Positions 15,960 to 23,588 of a stretch of 42,405 nucleotides of DNA are shown one piece after another (within the stretch, counting starts at the first letter, position 1; every line of letters begins with the position of its first letter). A model generated the notes under the pieces. That model was not told the origin of the DNA and searched no databases. It saw only the letters and a list, made by a program, of their open reading frames with translations. This DNA comes from Isosphaeraceae bacterium (GTDB lineage Bacteria > Planctomycetota > Planctomycetia > Isosphaerales > Isosphaeraceae), in contig JAJPJC010000421.1 in the NCBI GenBank assembly GCA_021324445.1, positions 1-42,405 of the forward strand, read 5' to 3'. Made by a program: the position numbers and the translations under genes.

Positions 15960-16016
15960 GCCCCTCGGTTCCAGCGATTCACGCTGAGGTTGTGCCTGCG
16001 CGCGGAACCCCCCCTG

Positions 16017-16085
16017 ACCCCCCTGAGCCAGGGGGGGAAAGGGAAGGGGATCGCCCTCTCTTTTCCCCCCCTGGCTCAGGGGGGT
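16017..16085. terminator. 24-bp perfect inverted repeat, likely bidirectional terminator
   Basis: Arms 16017-16040 and 16062-16085 are exact reverse complements with a 21-nt spacer. Each arm also contains a smaller palindrome of the form CCCCCTG-AGC-CAGGGGG. It lies between the convergent Bax-inhibitor and VWA genes, where a two-way terminator would be useful. The nested design also fits a repetitive intergenic element. Confidence 0.6.
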
Positions 16086-16109
16086 GGATCAGCGCAGCTC
16101 CGCGCCGTC

Positions 16110-17363
16110 TCACGCCCTGGGAGTGGTACCCCAGCCGCGCTTGCGGTGGTACTGGCGGTAGTGCTCGGCCTTGCGGGCCGAGGCCATCTGACCCAGGGCG
16201 AGCATTTCGGCCGTCACGTCCAATTGCTGCGTCTCGCTGGCCACTTCGGCCGTCTGAGGGGCGGTCGCGATCACCTGGCGCATCTTGTCCAGCCAGCCGC
16301 GCGCGGTGGTGGCATCGCCCCGATCGATGGCGGCGATGACTTCCTTGCGGGCCCTGGCCGCCATGAGCAGGGCCACCTGCTCGGCGACGGCCGGGTCGAC
16401 CGGCAGTTCGGACCACTGGGCCGCGGCGACCGGCGAGATCATCAGTGCGGCGCCTTGTGAACGCCGTTGCGGGGCCGAGCCGCCGGGCTCTTCCCAGTCG
16501 ACGTGGAACCGGCAGAGCTCGGCCCGGTCCGGCTGCGGCGGCACCTGGAGCCGGACGACGATCGAGATCGGCATCCCGATGATCAGGTTGGGGAGCTGAT
16601 ACCGCCCCGAGGGCTCGCGCACCAGCTCCGTCAAGACCTCCGAGACCGTGGCCCCGTGGTCCGTCTCCAACCTCAGCCCCACATTCCTGCCGGTCGTGGC
16701 CATCAACCCGTTCAGCTCGGTCTGGAAGATGTCCGGCAACTGAACTGACGTCTCGACGTAGTAGTAATTGCCATCGCCGGCCTGCGCCATCGCTTCCAGC
16801 AGGTCCTCGTTGTAATCCTTGCCGAGTCCGATCGCGCTGGTAGTCACCCCGCGGCCGGCCATGGCCCGGACGTCGGCTCGGATCGCGTTGGGGTCGGTCA
16901 CACCCACGTTGGCCAGTCCGTCACTCAGGAGCAAGGCGCGGTTCAGACCGTCCCAGGCGACGTGCTGGGCCACCTGCTCGGCACCGGCGGTCCAGCCGCC
17001 GTGCAGCGCGGTGCTGCCCCGCGGCGTGATCCCACGGATCCGGGCGACCAGGCCCGGCTTGTCGACGACCGGTGCCGACGCGACAAGCGTCTCGATCTGG
17101 TCGTCGTAGATCGTGACGCTGACGCGGTCCGCCGGCAACAACTGGCTGATCGCGAAGCAGGCCGCCTCCCGCGCATGGTCCATCTTCGACTCCGCGGCCA
17201 TCGACCCGGAGCGATCCAGGACGATCCCCAGGTTGATCGGCGGCCGCAGGAAATGGATCTCCGGAACCGGCGGGAGGATCCGGAGCAGGACGTCCAGGAC
17301 CGTCACGTCATCCCGGCAGACGGCCGGACGCGCGGGGATGATTTCCAAGTGCGGCGGTTGCAT
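16110..17363 (-). CDS. von Willebrand factor A domain protein
   Basis: The protein has 417 aa from the ATG at 17363 (AAGGTG upstream); a GTG at 17372 would add three residues. There is no signal peptide. The VWA domain runs from about residue 42 to 215 with the metal-binding MIDAS motif DRSGS at 50-54, the conserved Thr in RGSTALHGG and the Asp in LLLSDGLANVG. A beta-rich region follows (QTELNGLMATTGRNVGLRLE), then a helical C-terminal domain with AEQVALLMAARARKEVIAAIDRGD. The layout matches the bacterial chloride-channel-like/YfbK-type VWA proteins with a VIT-like or C-terminal helical region. The role is unknown; these domains usually bind protein partners through a divalent ion. Confidence 0.85.
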   Translation of the reverse strand: MQPPHLEIIPARPAVCRDDVTVLDVLLRILPPVPEIHFLRPPINLGIVLDRSGSMAAESKMDHAREAACFAISQLLPADRVSVTIYDDQIETLVASAPVVDKPGLVARIRGITPRGSTALHGGWTAGAEQVAQHVAWDGLNRALLLSDGLANVGVTDPNAIRADVRAMAGRGVTTSAIGLGKDYNEDLLEAMAQAGDGNYYYVETSVQLPDIFQTELNGLMATTGRNVGLRLETDHGATVSEVLTELVREPSGRYQLPNLIIGMPISIVVRLQVPPQPDRAELCRFHVDWEEPGGSAPQRRSQGAALMISPVAAAQWSELPVDPAVAEQVALLMAARARKEVIAAIDRGDATTARGWLDKMRQVIATAPQTAEVASETQQLDVTAEMLALGQMASARKAEHYRQYHRKRGWGTTPRA

Positions 17364-17542
17364 GATTGTCACCTTGTCTCGACGCCAGGGAGACTGAGGA
17401 GCGACACCATCGACCAGGGAATGATACGCACGGAGTTCGAATGGACTAACGGGGCCGGGAGCCGAAACCTGGATTTTTCCCGGCGACCGAGTCCTCCGCG
17501 GGGCGCGTTGGTCGCTCGGGCGGGTCCGACCGACTCGCCCCT

Positions 17543-17570
17543 TTGCGATGCCTGGTGGCTGAGCTATAGT
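17543..17570 (+). promoter_or_regulatory. Candidate sigma-70-type promoter for the Gfo/Idh/MocA gene
   Basis: TTGCGA at 17543-17548 and TATAGT at 17565-17570 are separated by 16 bp, close to the bacterial housekeeping consensus. The predicted transcript would start about 35 bp before the ATG at 17612. Confidence 0.45.
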
Positions 17571-17611
17571 GGCAGGACTGACGGCGAGGCATCCCGGGGA
17601 GGCACGATTCC

Positions 17612-18772
17612 ATGAGCCAGCGCAGGTTGCGAGTGGGGATGGTGGGCGGGGGCGGGCCGGCGAGTTTCTTCGGGGCGCCGCATCGCCGCGGGATCGTGAT
17701 GGACAACTCGGCCGAGCTGACCGCCGGTGCGTTGCGGAGCCAACCCGCCGAGGCGCTGGCCGCGGCGCGCGAGCTGTTCATGCCCCGCGGCTATCCCGAC
17801 TGGGCGACGATGATCCAGGCGGAGGCCGCGCTGCCGGAGTCCGAGCGGATCGACTACATCACGATCGTCACGACCAACGACGCCCATTTCGGCCCGGCGG
17901 AAGCCGCCGCCAACGCGGGGCTCGGCGTGCTGTGTGAGAAACCCCTGACCACGACGCTCGACGAGGCCCGCCGCCTCCATGCCACGGTCCGAACCCGGGA
18001 CATTCCCTTCGGGGTAGCCTACACCTACACCGGCTTCCCCATGGTCATGTTGGCCCGCGAGCTGGTCCAGGGCGGCGAGATCGGCGAGGTCCGCAAGGTC
18101 GAGGCGTGGTATCCCCAGGGGTGGCTGGCCACCAAGCTCGAGGCCGAGAATCAGAAGCAGGCGTCGTGGCGGGTCGACCCGGCCAGGGCGGGGGGATCCG
18201 GCTGCGGCGGCGACATCGGTACGCATGCCTATGAGTTCGTCCGGTTCGTGGCCGGGCTCTCGGCGACCCGGCTGCGGGCCCGGCTCAAGACGTTCGTCCC
18301 CGGCCGGGCACTCGACGACGATTTCACGGTGCTGGCCGAGCTCAGCCACGGCGCCATCGCCACGATCACCGCCTCGCAGGTGGTCATCGGCGCCCAGAAC
18401 GATAATGGGTTCCGCGTCATCGGCACCACGGGGACCCTCGAGTGGTCGATCACCGAGCACGGCGTGCTCAAGCACTACGCCGGCGGCCAGCCGTTGCGGC
18501 TCTATCGCCAGGGTGCCGAGTACGGATATTTCCCCGAATCGATCAAGCCGTACCTCCGCCTCCCCTCCGGACACCCCGAGGGCTTCCATGAAGCCCTGGC
18601 CAACCTGCACCGGACCCTCGAATGGACCATCCGCGGCCGTCGCGGTGAGAAAGTCCCCAAGCCGTTCCCCCACCCGGGCATCGCCGACGGCGTCGCCGGC
18701 ATGGCCTTCGTCGAGGCTGCCGTCGCCAGCTCGAAACAGGATGGCGAATGGGTCTCCCTGGCTTCGTCTTAG
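17612..18772 (+). CDS. Gfo/Idh/MocA-family NAD(P)-dependent oxidoreductase
   Basis: The protein has 386 aa, with GGGGAGG upstream of its ATG. The N-terminal Rossmann fold has RVGMVGGGGPASFFG; the conserved catalytic-site Lys is in CEKPLTTT (EKP at 109-111). The C-terminal alpha/beta domain holds GCGGDIGTHAYEFVRFVAG, where the Asp and His of the G-G-D-x-G-x-H pattern take part in catalysis in relatives such as inositol dehydrogenase and glucose-fructose oxidoreductase. No Tat or Sec signal is present, so a cytoplasmic enzyme is likely. Its sugar or inositol substrate is not predictable; an inositol phosphate synthase lies 5 kb away on the other strand. It is followed by an elaborate inverted repeat and nikR. 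Confidence 0.88.
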   Translation: MSQRRLRVGMVGGGGPASFFGAPHRRGIVMDNSAELTAGALRSQPAEALAAARELFMPRGYPDWATMIQAEAALPESERIDYITIVTTNDAHFGPAEAAANAGLGVLCEKPLTTTLDEARRLHATVRTRDIPFGVAYTYTGFPMVMLARELVQGGEIGEVRKVEAWYPQGWLATKLEAENQKQASWRVDPARAGGSGCGGDIGTHAYEFVRFVAGLSATRLRARLKTFVPGRALDDDFTVLAELSHGAIATITASQVVIGAQNDNGFRVIGTTGTLEWSITEHGVLKHYAGGQPLRLYRQGAEYGYFPESIKPYLRLPSGHPEGFHEALANLHRTLEWTIRGRRGEKVPKPFPHPGIADGVAGMAFVEAAVASSKQDGEWVSLASS

Positions 18773-18777
18773 CCGGT

Positions 18778-18975
18778 GGCGGGGTGCGGGTAGGAGGATC
18801 TCCAGGCTCACCGCGGAGACCGCATTCGGAAGGGATGAGGGATGAGGGATGAAGGATGAGAAAGACCCCTCCCCTTTCATCCCTCATCCCTCATCCCTGT
18901 GATGTCTTCCCCTCTGCGGTCTCTGCGGTGAAGTGTTTCTATCCGCCACCCGTTTCCCGCCACCCGCACCCCGCC
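18778..18975. repeat. Nested inverted repeat spanning a whole intergenic region
   Basis: Three concentric arm pairs are present: outer GGCGGGGTGCGGG (18778-18790) with its complement at 18963-18975; middle 18808-18824 with 18915-18931 (17 bp, one mismatch); inner 18831-18855 with 18873-18898 (about 25 bp, built of GGGATGA units, one bulge). The element fills nearly all of the space between the oxidoreductase and nikR. It could be a terminator, an RNA structure in the nikR leader, or a MITE-like element. Confidence 0.7.
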
Positions 18976-18990
18976 GAGAGGAGCGCACCC

Positions 18991-19488
18991 GTGAAAGACA
19001 CTCTGGTCCGATTCAGCGTCGCGATCGGGGGCGAGCTGCTCCGGATGTTCGACCGGTACCGCGAGATGCACCGCTATCCCAACCGGAGCGAAGCCGTGCG
19101 CGGCCTGATGCGCGCTGCCCTGATCGAGGAGACGATCACGCGGGATGAGAGCGAGGCGATGGGCGTCGTCACCCTGATCTACGACCACCACGTCTCGCGG
19201 ATCGCCCGCCGGCTGACCGACGTGCAGCACCACCATCTCGACCGGGTCGTGACCACGACCCATGTTCATCTCGACGAGCACCGCTGTCTGGAGGTGATCC
19301 TGCTCCGCGGTCCGGCGCGGGATATCCGCGAGCTGGCCAACGATCTGATCGGCACGAAAGGGGTCGAGACTGGCCGGCTGGTCCTGGCCTCCGCCAAGCC
19401 GGTCCCCGGCCGAAACGGCGCGGGACCTGCGTCCCATCGTCACGAACACGATCATTCCCATAATCACGACGTTGCCGGCGAATATTAA
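18991..19488 (+). CDS. nikR: NikR nickel-responsive transcriptional regulator with His-rich tail
   Basis: The protein has 165 aa from the GTG at 18991 (GAGAGGAG upstream). The N-terminal ribbon-helix-helix DNA-binding domain is DTLVRFSVAIGGELLRMFDRY...NRSEAVRGLMRAALIE. The C-terminal ACT-like domain keeps the square-planar nickel ligands with the same spacing as in E. coli NikR: His80 (in VQHHH), His91 and His93 (HVH) and Cys99. A tail of about 30 residues ends in a histidine cluster, HRHEHDHSHNHD (149-160), absent from the classical protein and likely to bind extra metal. NikR represses nickel uptake when nickel is plentiful. No nickel transporter or nickel enzyme gene is in this window, so its targets lie elsewhere. 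Confidence 0.93.
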   Translation: MKDTLVRFSVAIGGELLRMFDRYREMHRYPNRSEAVRGLMRAALIEETITRDESEAMGVVTLIYDHHVSRIARRLTDVQHHHLDRVVTTTHVHLDEHRCLEVILLRGPARDIRELANDLIGTKGVETGRLVLASAKPVPGRNGAGPASHRHEHDHSHNHDVAGEY

Positions 19489-19634
19489 CTGAATCCTCGC
19501 AAGAGGGAAAGTGAAGCGGCAGCGTCGTATGGATTGCCGTGGATTCTTGCCGCTTCCGGGTATGCAGCAGTGGTCCCGGATCGTCGCTTCTCGACTCTCA
19601 CTTTTCCTTGTGCGGGGAACGATTGAGCGGTCCA

Positions 19635-20825
19635 TCAACTGGCGGCTTCCAGCAGCCAGAGAGCGATGGGTAGCGCGTTCTGGAACGGCGGGTCGATGCG
19701 CGAGGATTCGAGCGCGGCGGCGACGCGTTGCGCCGGGTCGAGCTCGGGCGACTCGACCAGGCGCGGCAGCCGGCCCGAGTCGCACGTCTCGGCCTCGATG
19801 CGAATGGCCGGCGAGTCGGGCGCGGGCCGGGCCAGGTGCAGGGTCTCGACCCCCCGGGATCCCCTGGCCGTGATGCGGACCGCCATCAACCGGGGCAGGC
19901 TCGAGAGGTCCGCGGGAGCCGGACGAGTGACGATCTCGACCGTGACCGTCCCCTGGAGACCGAGGAAGGCGGCTTGGATTTCCCCAAAATGGCTGCGCCG
20001 AGAGCTTCCGGTGGCATACGTCCCGCGGCTGGGCTGACCGTGTGGCCTCCAACCGAGCTGGCCGGCCAGCCACGCCGCCAGCCAGATGGCCAGCCGGGGA
20101 GTGCGGTCCTCGTCGAGCGAGAGGACCTCGATCTGGACGGACTCGATGCCGCCGAGCAGATCGAGGGGACAAGGCGGGTCGAAGAACTGCGCGATCAGCT
20201 CGCGCCATCGGGTCAGGCCAAACCAGGCGGTGTCGCGACTGAAGGGGCAGACAGTCGGGTCCAGCCCCAGCCGGAGGGCGCCGGGTGGGGCACCGGGGTC
20301 GGGTAGGTCGAGGACCAGCCGCGCGCACTCATCGCCTAGGTCGCGGAAGAGCTCCTCGTGCGACCGTGGGTCGCTGGTCCACCAGAGCACCATGGGCAGC
20401 TCGGCCTCGAGCAAGGGCCGCACGGCGCCGGGGACCAGGTCGATCGCGTTGGGACCGGCGTGGAGCACGATCCGCTCGGAGCAGACCTGCGGCAGCCCCG
20501 GGGCAGGCAGGTGGCACAGCGCCGAGACCTCCGCCCCGATCCGACGCCCGGGGTCGTCCGAGCCGCGGACCACGATCGCCCGGCAGGGGAACCGGGTCAC
20601 GACGGTCTCCAGCACCCCGCGTAACCGCGCGCAGTCCCCGTCGAGGACCTCGACCACGAGGTTGGCCAGCGCGATCCGCGTCACCGGCGGCGGCTGCTCC
20701 CGCTCCGGGCCGCCGACCTGCTCGGCCGCCGGACCCCACAACGTCGTCAGCGTGGTTTCGATCTCACGGAGATCGACCGGGATCCCCTGTCCGTCGAGAA
20801 ACGAGTCGGTCATCGTGTCGGACAT
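19635..20825 (-). CDS. opcA: OpcA-like glucose-6-phosphate dehydrogenase assembly protein
   Basis: The protein has 396 aa from the ATG at 20825 (GGGAGGA 7 bp upstream); an upstream ATG at 20852 is less favoured. Typical OpcA segments are IETTLTTLWG, RIALANLVVEV, a long helix-rich middle with CSERIVLHAG and LPMVLWWTSDP, and FGLTRWRELIAQFFD. OpcA is an allosteric or assembly factor of glucose-6-phosphate dehydrogenase in cyanobacteria and actinobacteria. It lies directly downstream of zwf on the same strand with an 81-bp gap, the usual arrangement, so co-transcription is likely. The family is recognised by eye; the positional link to zwf strengthens it. Confidence 0.88.
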   Translation of the reverse strand: MSDTMTDSFLDGQGIPVDLREIETTLTTLWGPAAEQVGGPEREQPPPVTRIALANLVVEVLDGDCARLRGVLETVVTRFPCRAIVVRGSDDPGRRIGAEVSALCHLPAPGLPQVCSERIVLHAGPNAIDLVPGAVRPLLEAELPMVLWWTSDPRSHEELFRDLGDECARLVLDLPDPGAPPGALRLGLDPTVCPFSRDTAWFGLTRWRELIAQFFDPPCPLDLLGGIESVQIEVLSLDEDRTPRLAIWLAAWLAGQLGWRPHGQPSRGTYATGSSRRSHFGEIQAAFLGLQGTVTVEIVTRPAPADLSSLPRLMAVRITARGSRGVETLHLARPAPDSPAIRIEAETCDSGRLPRLVESPELDPAQRVAAALESSRIDPPFQNALPIALWLLEAAS

Positions 20826-20906
20826 AACTGGATCCTCCCACTTCGGGGCCATCGGTGCGCGCCAGCCTATCAGAACGCGCCGCGCCGGCCAAGCCGGTGT
20901 GTGGCC

Positions 20907-22463
20907 TCACAGCCGGCGCCAGCGGGCCCCATCCGCGGTGATCAAGGCGTCTGCGGCCTCGGGTCCCCAGCTCCCCGCGACATAAGTGACCGGGGGCGGT
21001 GCCTCGGGCCGCTGCCAGGCGTCGAGGATCGAGGTGATGAACCGCCAGGCGCTCTCGACCTCGTCGGTCCGGGTGAACAGCGACTGGTCGCCGAGCATGA
21101 CGTCCAGCAGCAGCCGCTCGTAGGCTTCCGGCGGCGGGACGGCGAACGCGGTGCCGTATCGGAAATCCATCCGCACCTCCTGGAGCCGCCGCCGCGAGCC
21201 GGGGATCTTGGCCTCGAAGGCCAGGCTCGCGCCCTCGTTGGGCTGGATCCGCAAGACTAACTGGTTGACCCCGCTCTGCCCGTCCATCTCGGGCTCGAAG
21301 AGCTGGGTCGGCGGCCGGCGGAACTGGACGGCGATCTCGGTGGCGCGCTTGGGAAGCCGCTTGCCGGTCCGGAGAAAGAACGGCACGCCCGCCCACCGCC
21401 AGGTGTGCAGCTCCAGCCGGATCGCCACGAACGTATCGGTCCTCGACTGGGGCGAAACCCCCTTCTCCTGGAGGTAGCCGGGGACCTCGGCCCCCTGGAT
21501 CGAGCCCGCCGTGTACTGGGCGCGGACGACGTTCTGAACGACGTCGTCGGGCCGCCACTGCGGCAGCGCCTGGAGCACCTTGACCTTCTCATTGCGGACG
21601 GCATCCGCCGAGAGGTCCACGGGCGGCTCCATCGCCACCAGACAGAGCAGTTGCATCATGTGGTTCTGGACCATGTCCCGCAAGGCGCCGGCGGTGTCGT
21701 AATACGCACCCCGGCCGCCGGCCATCCCCACCTCCTCGGCCACCGTCACCTGCACCGAGTGGATATACCGCCGGTCCCAGACCGGCTCGAAAATCGTGTT
21801 GCCGAAGCGCAGGGCCAGGATATTCTGCACGGTCTCCTTGCCGAGGTAATGGTCGATGCGGTAGACCTGGCTCTCGTCGAGCACGCGGGAGACCTCGCGG
21901 TTCAGCGCGCGGGCGCTGTGCAGGTCGCGGCCGAAGGGCTTCTCGATCACGACCCGGCTCCAGGGGCTTTCCTGCTGCCAGGGATCGATCAGGCCCGCCT
22001 GGCCCAGGTGGTCAATGATCGTCGCGAAGAACTCCGGCGCGACCGCCAGGTAATACACGCGGTTGCCGCTGGTGCCGTGCGTGCGGTCGAGCGACTCCAA
22101 GGTCTGCTTGAGCCGCTGATAAGCGGCCGGGTCGTCGAACGTCCCCGGGACGAAGGCCAGCCGGTTGGCGAACTGGGCCCAGACCGCAGAGAACTCGCTC
22201 CCGCCAGTGTCCTTGGCCAGGGTCTTCTCGTACTCGGCGCGGAGCTCGGCGTCGGTCCAGTCGCGGCGCGCGAAGCCGACGATCGCGTAGTCCGAGGGCA
22301 GATTGCCGCCCCGCGCGAGCTGGAACAGCGCCGGCACCAGCTTGCGGTGTGCCAGGTCGCCGGTCGCGCCGAAGAGGACCAGGGCGCACGGCTGGGGCAC
22401 CCGCGTCCGCGGCAACGCCTGGCGCAGCGGGTTGATCTCGGTGGGACTGGCCGCTTGGGACAT
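20907..22463 (-). CDS. zwf: Glucose-6-phosphate 1-dehydrogenase
   Basis: The protein has 518 aa, the normal length, from the ATG at 22463 with AGAGGGGG upstream. It catalyses oxidation of glucose 6-phosphate to 6-phosphogluconolactone, the entry step of the oxidative pentose phosphate pathway. The N-terminal NADP-binding motif is LVLFGATGDLAHRKL. The active-site signature RIDHYLGKE lies at about 202-210 with the catalytic-region His at 205, followed by TVQNILALRFGN. YYLAVAPEFFATI and RVVIEKPFGRDL are further family blocks. It sits between the isomerase-like gene upstream and opcA downstream, all on the minus strand. The enzyme is cytoplasmic. Confidence 0.97.
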   Translation of the reverse strand: MSQAASPTEINPLRQALPRTRVPQPCALVLFGATGDLAHRKLVPALFQLARGGNLPSDYAIVGFARRDWTDAELRAEYEKTLAKDTGGSEFSAVWAQFANRLAFVPGTFDDPAAYQRLKQTLESLDRTHGTSGNRVYYLAVAPEFFATIIDHLGQAGLIDPWQQESPWSRVVIEKPFGRDLHSARALNREVSRVLDESQVYRIDHYLGKETVQNILALRFGNTIFEPVWDRRYIHSVQVTVAEEVGMAGGRGAYYDTAGALRDMVQNHMMQLLCLVAMEPPVDLSADAVRNEKVKVLQALPQWRPDDVVQNVVRAQYTAGSIQGAEVPGYLQEKGVSPQSRTDTFVAIRLELHTWRWAGVPFFLRTGKRLPKRATEIAVQFRRPPTQLFEPEMDGQSGVNQLVLRIQPNEGASLAFEAKIPGSRRRLQEVRMDFRYGTAFAVPPPEAYERLLLDVMLGDQSLFTRTDEVESAWRFITSILDAWQRPEAPPPVTYVAGSWGPEAADALITADGARWRRL

Positions 22464-22611
22464 GGAAGACCCCCTCTCATCGATGATCGGGTCGTCGAAT
22501 TGCTGCGGCGGAAGACCGCGGCACCGGCCGGCTCCCCCTGCTCGGAACCGGGTCGAGCCGGTGGCGCACATCCACGATGCCCGTCGCCGATCCAAACCGA
22601 TCGAGAGTGAC

Positions 22612-23508
22612 TCAGCCCGAGACCTCGCGGCTTCTCGCAGGGCGAGGGGTCTCGAGGTTCTCCCCATCGGCCTCGACCAGGGGACGCAGAACCGCGAAAG
22701 CGCTGCGTGCCGCCGCGTCGGGGTCGTCGAGGAACGGGTAGAGCTCGACCGTCAGCCAGCCGTTGTACCCGGTCCGGCGGATCGCCGCCACCACCGCGGC
22801 GAAATCGATGGCGCCGGTGCCGGGCACCAGGTGGTGATGCACCCGGCTGGCCGCGATGTCCTCGACGTGGTAGTGCCGGATGTGCGGGGCGAGCTGGGCG
22901 ATGGCCCGGGGCAGGTCCTCGCCGACGCAGTAGGCGTGCCCGACATCGAAGTTCAACCCCACCGAGGGCGCATTCAGCCGCTCGGCCACCTCGAGGTACT
23001 GGTCGGTCGTCTCCAGGAGCAAGCCGGGCTCGGGCTCGATCAAGAGCAGGATTCCCAGGTCATGGGCCTGTTCGGCCAGAGGCGTGAGCACCTCGACGAA
23101 CAGGTCGATGGCCTGCTGCCGCGACTGGCCGGGTGCCAGCGGGCCGCCCGGCTCCGTCGTGATGTGGGGCGCGCCGAGCTCCGCGCAGAGACTCAGCGCG
23201 CGCCGGGTGTGGTCGATCCGGACGCGGCGGTAATGCGGCTCCGGCTCGATGAACGACGGGTGCCAGTACGGCTGCCGATGATCGTTGATCGCATTCATCA
23301 TGAACGCGTTGATGTTGGAGAACGACAGCCCGGTGCGCTCCATGGCCGCGAGGATGCCCCGCTTCTGGCTCGGCAGCAGACCGGCCGGCCAGGCATGGGG
23401 TACGTCGGCCAGCAACTCCAGGCCCTCGTAACCCAGCCCGGCGATCCGCTGGGCTGCTTCCTCGAAGGGATGACGCAGGTAGGCGTTGGTGCTGAAGGCG
23501 AGGCGCAT
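22612..23508 (-). CDS. Sugar phosphate isomerase/epimerase (xylose isomerase-like TIM barrel)
   Basis: The protein has 298 aa and starts MRLAFSTNAYLRHPFEEAAQRIAGLGYEGLELL, the first two strands of an AP-endonuclease-2/xylose-isomerase-like barrel. Metal ligands expected for the family are seen in LLIEPEPG (Glu), VGLNFDVGHAYC (Asp and His), HYHVEDIA (His) and WLTVELYP (Glu). NAFMMNAINDHRQPYWHPSF is a characteristic insertion of a subgroup often annotated as metabolite isomerases. The reaction is not known. It lies between the inositol phosphate synthase gene (upstream, across REP-like repeats) and zwf (148 bp downstream), so a sugar or cyclitol substrate is plausible. Confidence 0.85.
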   Translation of the reverse strand: MRLAFSTNAYLRHPFEEAAQRIAGLGYEGLELLADVPHAWPAGLLPSQKRGILAAMERTGLSFSNINAFMMNAINDHRQPYWHPSFIEPEPHYRRVRIDHTRRALSLCAELGAPHITTEPGGPLAPGQSRQQAIDLFVEVLTPLAEQAHDLGILLLIEPEPGLLLETTDQYLEVAERLNAPSVGLNFDVGHAYCVGEDLPRAIAQLAPHIRHYHVEDIAASRVHHHLVPGTGAIDFAAVVAAIRRTGYNGWLTVELYPFLDDPDAAARSAFAVLRPLVEADGENLETPRPARSREVSG

Positions 23509-23533
23509 TGGGTCCTTTCGTTTCGTCCTTCAC

Positions 23534-23588
23534 GTAGGTCAGGCTTGAGCCTGACAGAATCGGAATGTCAGGCTCAAGCCTGACCTAC
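23534..23588. repeat. Inverted pair of REP-like palindromes
   Basis: Copies at 23534-23555 and 23567-23588 face each other with 11 bp between them; both carry the core found at 103 and 7165. The right-hand copy contains the TAG stop of the inositol phosphate synthase gene (minus strand). The pair could fold into a long stem in either strand's RNA. Confidence 0.85.
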
